Shown piece after piece: positions 54,826 through 64,000 of a stretch of 64,000 nt of DNA (its first letter is position 1; each line of letters opens with the position of its first letter). Source of the stretch: Zea mays (lineage: Eukaryota > Streptophyta > Magnoliopsida > Poales > Poaceae); contig NC_050099.1 of NCBI RefSeq assembly GCF_902167145.1, positions 238,960,588 through 239,024,587 on the forward strand, given 5' to 3'. The position numbers and the translations under genes are program-made. Under the pieces are notes generated by a model, which saw only the letters and a program-made list of their open reading frames with translations, did not search any database and was not told where the DNA came from.

Positions 54826-57800
54826 TCACGCTTCATACCATGTAAGTGAACTCGCGATCAACAACCTGCTTGGCAAGTCCCCCGGGCAAGGTGCAATGTA
54901 CGTCAGCTTCTTCCTAGAATGCAGAATGTTAGTTCTTGGTGCACATAAACACTCTAACCTCATATTAACGCTAGCTCCAAGGCATACCTTTGGATGTCAA
55001 CATCAGTAACATGAATGAATCCGGCAACATTGCTGCAGTGTATCGTGTAGTGGGTGTTAGACGTATATATCAAGAAAGGTAATGCAACTTGTGATGATAT
55101 GAACACACTAAAAGAACAATATCCTCCATGCTATCTTTGTCCAAAGCATGATAACTAAAAATATTCCTAAAAATATTTTATTGCCAGGATTTGAGACCCT
55201 TGATGGATAAAATCCTTGCTGCAAGATAAACTAGTCAGAAGACTCTGGCTTCTCATATCTATATGTAAATATGATTACTGCTGGGACTCAAAAGAGTGTA
55301 GCAGTAACATAAGCAAGATGGAATTGCCATGAACTCATCATGAGCTATGGTTAGGAAGGGGCATAACCGTGCATAGCTTCATGCAAAAAAAAAAAAAGCG
55401 CAGAAAAGAATTCAAGAAGTGGCTAAGCTAAGGTACTGGTGAATTGGATGACAACAAAACCAATAAGTCTGAAGAAAGGAAAGCAAAATTGAGTGCCTAA
55501 TAAAAATGTGGTAGAACAACAACATGCAAGCAAATCCAAGGCTCAATTACTTGCACCATGCATTTTAATTTTCTGAAGGCTGGTGTATCAGCTGTACTCT
55601 AAATAATGTAGCCTTTTGAGATCTACTACCTCTAATCCAAGCCACTTTTGCATAAAGACTATCTTATTGGACCAAGCCTGCAAAATAAGTTAAAACCTGG
55701 TACGAAATTATTACCTAGATATTATTTCTTCAGGTTCCTTAGCATAGGAAATTGCAAGCACTGTATGGATCATATCCGTGCTGATGTTGACAGCAACAAG
55801 TCGAGTAGGATCTGCCACAGGCTCTGCACCGATAGGTAATGCTGAACGGGGAGCTTGATGGCCACCACCGATTTTATACACCGAGACATCACTGAAATTG
55901 ACAATGTTTGAGTGCGGTGCAAGATCATTTGCAATCCCATAAAAGTATTCCTGCAGGAGCACATTAGGACTTGGCTTTAACAAGGCGGATCAAAAGATAA
56001 GGTTCAGACAGTGAACAATTACCTCGTAACGGTAGTAAGAACTAAGAACAACATTAGAAGAGGGGAAAAAAAGAAAGAGGCTAAGAGCATGATGGTGTAC
56101 AGTGACACAACTATGCTATCATCAATAAAATTTCACTTTAGATGACAAACAAAGCCTTTTTTAGTTAAATCAAGGACAGGCCTGGCACACTGGTGAGCCT
56201 TCCCACTGAGCCAAAGGTTCTAGGTTCAACACAGTCTCTCCTCCAGATGCAGAGGTAAGACTTGCCTCAGTTATTCCTTTTTCAGATCCCACTCATGTGG
56301 GACCCGCCAACACTGGTTCTGTCTTTTTGAGAGCATAGCTGGTCACCTATTCCAGAAAAAAAATAGCTTACCTTGATTCGGAAGCTTCTCGTTCTTTGCC
56401 GATATTTTGAATTTCTGAGGACAACACCCTCTGATTTATGAAGTTTTACAACATCAATGTTGGACTTGCTTTGAACTGCATCTTTCAACATCTTCCAGAG
56501 TTTCTCCTGCAAGCCATGAGATAGATAAGATAAGATAATCCCCAGAAACTGCTTCATTATCATATGGTTTCATAATTATACTTGACTACACATTCAGGAT
56601 AAAATGACTAATATTACAGCACTCCCTAGATCACTTTATATCATATCACACTATGTGTGCCAATATGACAAATCATACATGCTAATAGTTTCAATTGATA
56701 GTGACATCTGCCATTTTTCCTACTTGATACTTGTGGGTATATGCACTTTCTTTCTCTTTAATCTTTCTGGATATCAGTTCCAGTTCATGCACTATTTTGA
56801 CTATTATTATCTATAATTAGACATGTCAGTAGAAAGCCTTATTTTCAGCAGCTGAGGTTTCTTCATATGTGCCAGGTTTTCTTTTGGCCTATTTGAAAAG
56901 TACTGAATTAACTTCCATATAGCGCACTTGATGCATCAATGAAACATAATGATACTCATGATAGTTTGTAAGAAAACATGCCAAAAGGAATTACTGCTAG
57001 CAGAGTATGTTCTGTTTCTAATTGAGATTAATTGCTCCTTACTGCGGCAACACATTCCTACTCTAGTGCCCAAGATGTCTCTACTTGGTACTTGCCCTAA
57101 AAACAAATATCATCTTACTCAATAAGATCTAAATCTTTTATGAATGATTATATAGGGAACTTGCACTTTTAATTTTAAAATGGTTAACATGGAACCTTGA
57201 TTCTAGCATACTGCCATAACAAAATGTTTGGCTGCCTAAGTGCCTATGACGTTTGGCTATAAGTTGAACAAATAATATAGACTATGTTTGCACAGTTATG
57301 AGTGTGGAATGGAACAAAGAATGAATCACATACAGCATAACCCTTCTAAAAATACATCAATGTTCACATGAACAAGGCAATGCAGAACTTGCCTGTCCCA
57401 GTACCAGTACTACATTGGCCTTGAAGGTTTCAATTGCGTTGAGAAGTAACTGCAGAGCACAAAACAGAATTATCACTTACTACACAAAGGGCAACAATAT
57501 GAATCTGCAAATAGCCAATAGTCATTTGAAGCCAAGCACTACTAACCTCATACCCAAGGCCTTCAACCCACCCCATTGTATTGATAACCATTCCTGCTGC
57601 CCTAGATTCAGCATTGCCAGAGAACTGTTTCTCCAATGTTTTAGCTAGCTCCTTCATAAGAACTTTGTAAACATCCGCATTAATACTGTTGGTAACACAA
57701 GCGACAGTTAAGGTGCCAAAGCAGTAGACAAAAGAACAGAGTTAATGCAGACAGCACCAAGTAGTATCAACTGCCAAAGAATAAAGTGGAGAGGTACCTT

Positions 57801-59172
57801 GGATTTGGGTGACCATAGAAGTATACCAGTGGCATCTCCAAGGGAATCCCATCAATTATATCTATAGGTTTCTCAATTGGTGTAGCAGAAATACATCCAG
57901 GGATCGTTATAGATCCCTGGCCAATATCTAAATCGACATACGTAGGCTTCCAGCCCAGTTTGGCAGCCCAGCTAAGAAGCATTTTGCAGAGAGTACTTTT
58001 TCCAGAATCTGTTGGCCCCACAACAATCACTCTAGGTCCCTAAGCCAGATATAGCAAGAAAACTTCAGTGAAATAGTCCAGGGGAAAAGAGATAAATATA
58101 AGCACAAAGGTCCCATGCCAAGAACAACAGCTCACTATTCATGTTCAAGTTCAACCTATGATAATGTTCTGCCGCACTCATACCATGTTAGTGTTTCACT
58201 AAATTTGTTCCTACACGATCATATGGAATATAAAACCATTATGCAATCTAGATGATGTCGTCAACACAGTTACATACAATAACTACATTCTGAACTGCCT
58301 TCTTTTGAACAGAATGTCAGAATCACACAGGATAATATCACTATAGGCTTGCTTATGTTTGAACATTAATGAAGAATTAAAAGTGGTGCTATGTCAAATT
58401 TCACATTGTTTTACACTTACTCTGACTATCTCTAGGAATATGCTAAACTAACATTCCACACAGTTGACCAAAAATTGAGAAACTAACAAGCTGACTAACT
58501 AGTTGTTCTTGAGATAAAGCTTTGCATCTCCTATAGATCCTCAACTAGGCAACAACCCTACAATAGCATGATCATATCAGGAGCACTCACCTGTGATGCC
58601 TCCTTATCGCCCCCCTGAGCTGCGGCTGTTCTCGCCCTTGCCCTGCGGGCATCCAGAATGGCGTGCGTGTTGACATAAATTACCATTGGAGTCTGTAACC
58701 CACAACAACAAAATCATCTCACCACATCATCAGACCCCAAGAACCCCATTATTCCCAAATTTACACAGAGACGATGCCAATAATGAGAAGGCCAGCGAGC
58801 GCTCACCTCGTCAGACGTGTACTCGCTCTCGCTCACCCCGTCCAGTTCCACCGTCGCGCCGTGCCAGGTGAAAATCTGAGCAAACAAACAGAATCGGCCA
58901 CTGAAATCAACACCGACGAACAATGGTCGCAAAAGTAGGATGATGGGGCAGCTGGGTTTGCTTACGGCGATCTTGGATCGGGGAGGGACGGGGACCCAGC
59001 CCTCCGGAGGCAGCTCGGTGCCGAAGATCTCTGCGGTGCCAGTGACGAGGCGCACTCGGAGGGGCGCGTCGGGGAGCACCTCCACACGCAGCTCGCTCTG
59101 CGGAGCTAGCTTGTACTGCCGTGGCGGCTGCGGCGTCGCGGCTCCGGCCCCCGCGGTTGTCGCGGCGGCCAT
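54826..59172 (-). CDS. CLP1: CLP1-type mRNA 3'-processing factor
   Basis: Ten exons on the minus strand: 59172-58966, 58875-58807, 58692-58591, 58039-57798, 57685-57547, 57449-57393, 56506-56372, 55950-55715, 55032-54988, 54913-54826, together 439 codons plus TGA. CLP1 is a nuclear P-loop protein of the pre-mRNA cleavage complex and, in some species, an RNA 5'-hydroxyl kinase. Visible are the N-terminal beta domain (LAPQSELRVEVLPDAPLRVR), Walker A GPTDSGKST (134-142), the DLDIGQG motif, GMVINTMGWVEGLGYE, VVLVLGQEKLW, PRSALPIGAEPVADPTR and the C-terminal KKLTYIAPCPGDLPSRLLI. Phases join without error. Intron 6 has a GC donor (GCAAGT at 57392). It resembles the Arabidopsis CLPS3 type. It converges with the PP2A gene. 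Confidence 0.95.
56173..56335 (+). mobile_element. SINE in CLP1 intron 7, antisense
   Basis: A tRNA-related head (CTGGCACACTGGTGAGCC, B-box-like AGGTTCAACAC at about 56222) is followed by a pyrimidine-rich body with CCCACTCATGTGGGACCC and a T-rich end TCTTTTTG. This matches a widespread grass SINE in my memory. It lies 36 bp from the exon 7 donor. I found no clear target duplication. Confidence 0.55.
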
Positions 59173-59340
59173 GGTAAGAGGGTTTTGGAGACGGCGGGAC
59201 GGCGAAGGTTTGAGCGCCGCCGAGGCCAGAGGGCTGAGGGATTTTGGGGTGTCGGGATCGAAATGCTATATTTTGCTCAGTGAAGCATTTCTTTTGTTCG
59301 ACCCTCTTCAGCAAAAACAACTTCATGCTAATTGCTAAGT
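59173..59340 (-). promoter_or_regulatory. CLP1 promoter / 5' leader region
   Basis: GC-rich next to the ATG, then an AT-rich part with CTATATTTTG near 59269. No firm TATA box or start site can be assigned. Confidence 0.35.
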
Positions 59341-59425
59341 ACTCTATGGTCTGATCCAATTGTTCTAGTTTGTTAGGATGTTTTATATAAAATTACATGA
59401 GCCTGCTTGCACGCTTACAACTAAG

Positions 59426-59584
59426 TCCATGTTTAGGATAACTTCAGCTCCAAAAAAATTAGTGGAGTTGGTGAAGCAGATCATTAGGTGTTCCCGAAAA
59501 TCGTAGGTTGCAGCTGTAAGCTTTTAGAAAAACATTTAGAAAGCTCCATAATGGAGTTGGAACCTGGAGCCATTCCAAACACCC
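59426..59584. mobile_element. MITE upstream of CLP1
   Basis: TCCATGTTTAGGATAACTTC followed by AGCTCC at the left, and GGAGCCATTCCAAACACCC at the right, form imperfect inverted ends. ACTAAG occurs on both sides, a possible target duplication. About 160 bp, no gene. Confidence 0.5.
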
Positions 59585-59590
59585 ACTAAG

Positions 59591-60179
59591 GCATACTTGC
59601 ACAACAATTATCCCTCGTACGAAACCACAATGACATTTATTAGAATAATCTAGTTCTGCATAAACTTAGAATTTTAATTCAAGGTTAAACTGGGCAAATA
59701 ACTAAATTTAAGCTTTCAAATAAATCATTACATATGCATGATTATTTTATCGTTTATCTTGTTCAAGTTTGAGAAAAGTTTATGGTTACCATATATAAAG
59801 CAAGTATTCTATGCTCAAAATATCCTAGGACATGTCCGAAGAATAGCTTGCATTGTACATATTCCTCAATGGCATAGTGATGTTCAATGCCTAGGGTTTT
59901 ATAAACATGTTTCATTGTTCATGTATCTAGTGTGATATACGGTGTCACCATACATGTCTGGTACCCTAGTGAGGAGCGCATATGTCCATCGGTCGCATGG
60001 GTTCGACTTCATTTCCTCTCTTCGTTCTCACTCGTGACCGTACGACGCACCTTTGCTCATCACCATGCTTTCTACCTGCACGCTACACCACCACGCTAAG
60101 ATGTAGTAATGTGAATATTGATGAAACTATGTGCAATTTCCTTGTGGCTAGAGCGTACTTCCCCCATCAAGCACCTTGT
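59591..60179. other. Intergenic sequence, nothing identified
   Basis: AT-rich sequence and then a mixed region with short frames (59738-59935, 59982-60200) that show no recognisable domain. Confidence 0.5.
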
Positions 60180-60716
60180 CATCCAAGTGGCAGTATCTAG
60201 ATTGAGAAAAGTGGATCTTAAATACTTGTTGGACAAGGTGCAAAGCAAGATGGCAACTTGGAAAGGACGCAACATCACTCACGCTGGCAGACGATCCACA
60301 TGTCTATTGTTCTCAACATCCCAAAGGGTGTGCTAGCGGACCTTGACAAACAAAGACAAAAGTTCCTTCGGGCAGGAGGTGAAAGTCTAACGGGAGGGAA
60401 ATAGAAAGTCAAATGGCAAACGGTGACACATCCGATCAATCTTGGCGGCCTAGGTATATACTAGATATTGAAAGGATTGCTAGAGTGCTCCGGTTGCACT
60501 GGCTGTGATTAATGGGCAAATTCGGACGCTCCTTGGGCAAGACTGGAAACACCATGCAATGAGATAAACATGCTACTTTTCGTGGCAACAAAAATTAAGA
60601 TTGGTGATGGAGTAAAAACTTCATTCTGGCAAAACGCTTGGGCTTAAGGACAACACCTGAAAGACATCGTGTGCAATGTCTTCGTGGCAGTAGGTAGACA
60701 CAAATTGTCAATCAAG
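60180..60716 (+). pseudogene. LINE reverse transcriptase remnant, 5' part
   Basis: The reading gives VSRLRKVDLKYLLDKVQSKM, ATWKGRNITHAGR, then in other frames GGLGIY, GDGVKTSFWQNAWA and RHKLSIKEAI. This is the region after the catalytic core of a plant LINE reverse transcriptase and the start of its C-terminal domain. Several stops and frame changes are present. A Cassandra element interrupts it at 60722. Confidence 0.75.
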
Positions 60717-60721
60717 GAAGC

Positions 60722-61520
60722 TATAACACCCCGTCCACTCCTAAAACGGCGGTACTTACTCCTAGCAGCTCTCTAGGACCATAGGCCATCCCCACAGACC
60801 AACACGAGTCTTTTGTGTGCACTTTGTCTTCACTCATGCGCACCCGAGAAGACTTTCGAGTCGGTCACCCATCCTAAAATTGCTCTATGTCAAGTACGCT
60901 TAACCTAGAGGTTCTTTTGAGATAGGCTTTTGAAAAAGAAGGTGCACCTTGTTCATATGAGTACTCTTGGTCCAGGATATCACCATCCCCTGAGGCCAGG
61001 ATATCATAATCCACCCCCTTAGAAGACTGACGTCCTCGTCGATCAACCCTAAGTCAGGAACCTCCCCTCTTGGCCACGTCTATATGTCTAATGTTGCCAT
61101 ATGCCAATGTTATGTGACCACTCCGGGCCCACATGCGCCATGTGCCATATCCATATATCTGAACCCCTAGCCCACACATGCCCGTGAAACCGCGAGGGTC
61201 GGCTTTGATACCATTTGTAACACCCCATACACTCCCGGACCGGTGGTAATTACTCCTGGTAGCTCTCTAGGACCATAGACCATCCCCACAGACCAATACG
61301 AGTCTTTTGTGTGCACTTTGTCCTCACTCATGCACACCCGAAAAGACTTCCCAGTCAATCACCCATCCTAAAATTGCTCTAGGCCAATCACGCTTAACCT
61401 AGAGGTTCTTTCGAGATAGGCTTTTGAAAAACAAGATGCACCTTGTTGATATGAGTACTCTATTAATTCTATTAAGCCTTGGTCCAGGATATCACCATCC
61501 CCTAGGGCCAGGATATCACA
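60722..61520 (-). mobile_element. Cassandra TRIM with 5S rRNA in its LTRs
   Basis: 799 bp: LTRs 60722-61008 and 61216-61520, with 207 bp between. On the minus strand it reads LTR TGTGATATCCTGG...GGGTGTTACA, primer site TGGTATCAAAGC (Met-type), a short internal region, a purine tract TAAGGGGGTGG, then the second LTR. The target duplication GAAGC is perfect (60717-60721 and 61521-61525). Each LTR contains 5S rRNA-like sequence on the minus strand, including GGTTAAGCGTG and AGGATGGGTGA...TGGGAAGTC. Cassandra elements are the known TRIMs with this feature. No protein is encoded, so it depends on other elements. Confidence 0.9.
61340..61410 (-). ncRNA. 5S rRNA-like promoter segment in Cassandra LTR
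   Basis: The minus strand carries TTAAGCGTGATTGG then AGGATGGGTGATTGACTGGG and AAGTC, corresponding to the A-box-to-C-box internal promoter of plant 5S rRNA. In the other LTR the same region (60858-60925) has GTCGGTCACCCATCCT in complement but lacks the clean GGGAAGTC end. In the family this segment is transcribed by Pol III. Confidence 0.8.
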
Positions 61521-61525
61521 GAAGC

Positions 61526-62010
61526 ACTAATCACCCATGGATGGATGAGAAGCATCAACTTACATGACATATTCATAGTCGATCATTTGAGGCAATTCGT
61601 TGGGCCCCGGAAAATCCTTTAATCGGTTGATGTTACGCAGAACAAGGAAGATGAGTCAACTTACGCCTTCACCCATGCAGGATCCTACTCAACAACATCG
61701 ACTCATCCTACTTAACAGAGCACAGTTCGTGCGACATACAGACGTCAACTTCAAAGTGGTTATCTAGAAACATTGGACAACTTCGAAATGCAAGGTCTTT
61801 GCCTGGCTAAATCATTCAGAATCAGATCTAGACATTGTTGGATAGATTGTAAACACGCGGATGGCCGCACAACCCTGGTTGTAAACACGTCGTAGACCGC
61901 CCACCACCTCGTTGTTCAATGTCGCTTCTTGAGGAGGACATGGGAGGTCATCTTGTGCAAACTCTTCGTAATAGATAGCAGTGCGCATAGTCTCACTCCA
62001 TTCATTTTAT
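61526..62010 (+). pseudogene. LINE remnant, 3' part
   Basis: Continues the LINE after Cassandra: EALITHGWMRSINLHDIFIV, then TSKCKVFAWLNHSE and a decayed zinc-knuckle region (MAAQPWL ... SLFNVAS) and ...RRTWEVILCK-like residues. It ends in an A-rich stretch near 62005-62020. Stops throughout. Confidence 0.7.
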
Positions 62011-62142
62011 AAAAAAATCCTAAGATCTTTTTTATCTAGATTCTAGAAAACCATTGGAAACCAAGCCGGACCTACCTGGCTTGAAGTCAGATGTGTTGAG
62101 AACTACGTTACCACGGATCACCAGATCCGCTCCCTTTCATCC

Positions 62143-62360
62143 TGTCAGAAGTAGAGGAGCGAGAAGTCGTAGAAGCCCATTCCCTTTCCCAGCAATTCAC
62201 ACACTCAAAGAACACACGATACACAATATGTAGGATTGGGCCTCTGGCCTCTTTTTGTCTATCTCATGAGGAAGTGTACATGTTCTTTTTATAGACAAGT
62301 GAGACCCCTCAAGGGTAAATCCGGTATTTGCCCACATAACCCTACTAGGGTTTCTTAACA
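62143..62360 (-). mobile_element. Short reverse LTR
   Basis: On the minus strand it begins TGTTAAGAAACCCTAGTAGG, has a TATA-like TCTATAAAAAG near 62290, and ends ...CTTCTGACA. It is preceded (minus strand) by a purine tract CAAGAGGGAG, as a 3' LTR would be. The opposite reading, as a 5' LTR, lacks a primer site. 218 bp. Confidence 0.55.
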
Positions 62361-64000
62361 CTCCCTCTTGGGCGAATACCGTGACCAACACATGCCTGGT
62401 TAAAACTCCCAAAAACCTTGTGGGAAAAATGTGGAGAAAAAGTGCATGGTCACACATATTGCATTTGCACTTTATTGCCTCGTTAAAAACCTCATGTGAG
62501 AAACTTCAGGAAAACACACCAAGGAAAAAGAGTACAACAACAGTAATCAGGACATATTTTGATCTTCTAGATCTATTCCATCGAATCTTCTATGAAGACT
62601 AACTTTAGAAATGTGCTCCACTCGATCCTTGCAAAATTGTCTGAGTATGGAAAAATACCTTCTTCTAGAAGTATATGCAGTTATACACATAGAGATTTAG
62701 CAAACATATTGCATATTGTTGCAAGGATTATATCAAGAACTTCACCTCTACTCACTTCTAGGATATATGAGGTAAGTGCATGTGTCAACATAAACAAACC
62801 ACTTTGACTGGTGGTGTTTGATTAACTGGATCTACATATTTGATAGAAACTTTCATAAATGTTCACATATTAATTATCAAGCTGAGCCTTCGGGGCATAC
62901 AATATGACATTCAATGTCTCGCAATTATTATCAATATTAAGCATTCGCTCCCCCTGACGATGACATGTCAAAGTCGTTATCACTCATAACTCAAACATAT
63001 TTATTAAAGATATGTGTCTCATTATTCATCTGGAATAATGAGGGTGGATGGGAGTTAGGGAGCTACACCTTTTATTCTATCATACACCACAATGTATACA
63101 TAGTTGTGCAAAGCAAATAACTTGTCCTTCCACAGGACTTAGGGGATATTATAGTTGTAATACTACATATTCTAGATATGACTCATCGCTCTAGGTGTTC
63201 ATTCATTACAACTTATATGATGGTGCAAAGATCGTAATACATCAGGGATTCTTCATCGATCAGATACATCGTTATAGTCTGTCATTCTGGCATAGTGGGG
63301 ATATTTTGACAGGAACACCTAAACCTCATAGGTTTCTACCATCAGGGCTTTAGAGGATACCATAATTCCACATATAGTGGAAAATACCATGAGTAAAACT
63401 CGTGGAATGCACATGTGCTTATTCGGTGAACTTCAAGTCCTTTGGTACCTCATCTTATTCCTTTTCGGGTATGTATGGGTCTTTATCCCTTCGTAGGGGT
63501 TATCAAACTTTGGTGTTCAACACAAACTTTATTTCTTCTAAAAAGGTTCCATCTGGGAACTATAATCTCAACTAGGAGATATTCTCCCTACACAGGAAAG
63601 TGATCATTCATTAGGAATGTATTATTCGATATGAGATTTATATGTTGCATATTTATAATTCAAAGATATGAGTCCTCCTAAGATCTCATGATAAATCTTC
63701 AGAATCCTATTAATTGCATATTTTAATTCATGCCATTTGCAGATATATTACATAGCGGAACAATGTTTATTCAACACATATGTGGGATGGGTCTCTCACA
63801 AGACCACTTGAAGCATCACATTCACCACATATTATTTTAATAGTACCCATAAATGTCCAAACTTCAAGCTCGCGACTTTCATTTTGCGATTATTGGTTCA
63901 GTCTCGATTGCATTTATAATTGATCCGATAAGAGATCTTCAAGCACTCATGCCTAGGAATTTGTTTTGGATCCCTTTGCAATCTAGAGAGGCAAGATAAG
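62361..64000 (-). other. Retrotransposon-like sequence, unclassified
   Basis: If the LTR at 62143-62360 is a 3' LTR, this is the 3' part of its internal region. I find no open frame above about 75 codons and no domain. Words such as aaccttgtgggaaaaatgtg (62413) are familiar from plant LTR-element non-coding regions. The element continues past the window. Confidence 0.35.

Noticed and set aside
62361..64000. A gene at the right edge
   Set aside because: No open frame above about 75 codons and no domain on either strand. Repeat-like phrases point to retrotransposon non-coding sequence.

Overview
The window is nuclear DNA of a grass, most probably maize (Zea mays) or a close relative. The evidence is nested LTR retrotransposons of Opie/Ji (Sirevirus) type with initiator-Met primer binding sites, Tekay-type and Tat-type Ty3/gypsy remnants, maize-style Helitron ends, grass SINEs and hAT elements, and two ordinary plant housekeeping genes with many introns. 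The species call is inference from repeat content.

Two genes look functional. A PP2A catalytic subunit gene lies on the + strand (CDS 23160-35223, 6 exons, 306 aa). Introns 1 and 4 are swollen to about 3.4 and 6.7 kb by hAT, PIF/Harbinger, LINE and SINE insertions. A CLP1-type gene (mRNA 3'-end processing factor / polynucleotide kinase family) lies on the - strand (CDS 59172-54826, 10 exons, 439 aa). The two genes converge on a block of about 19 kb that is almost entirely transposable elements.

Layout. 1-2462: broken chromovirus pol, followed by its 4-kb 3' LTR (2500-6511). 6512-21218: a minus-strand Tat-type gypsy element whose reverse transcriptase is cut by a reverse solo Sirevirus LTR (target duplication GCTAG). 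That solo LTR is itself cut by a full-length Sirevirus (10084-19247, target duplication GGAAC). 21219-22725: a small Helitron carrying a PP2C phosphatase fragment and a tRNA-like module. 22726-35860: the PP2A gene. 35945-39839: the 5' half of a minus-strand copia element, carrying a second solo Sirevirus LTR (duplication ACTTG). 40539-53523: a hAT element holding a second full-length Sirevirus (40842-50206, duplication ATAAC) and two LTR-like insertions. 53524-54640: LTR-like sequence. 54826-59340: the CLP1 gene. 59426-62010: a MITE and a LINE that carries a Cassandra TRIM whose LTRs contain 5S rRNA sequence. 62143-64000: a reverse LTR and unclassified retrotransposon sequence.

The interest is structural. 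Target-site duplications let the order of insertion be read directly. The Sirevirus LTRs hold a palindrome array and a TATA box in the loop of a hairpin. The two Sireviruses carry different nonsense mutations at the same tryptophan codon. Both housekeeping genes tolerate heavy intronic transposon loads. I found no sign of an undescribed enzyme system.
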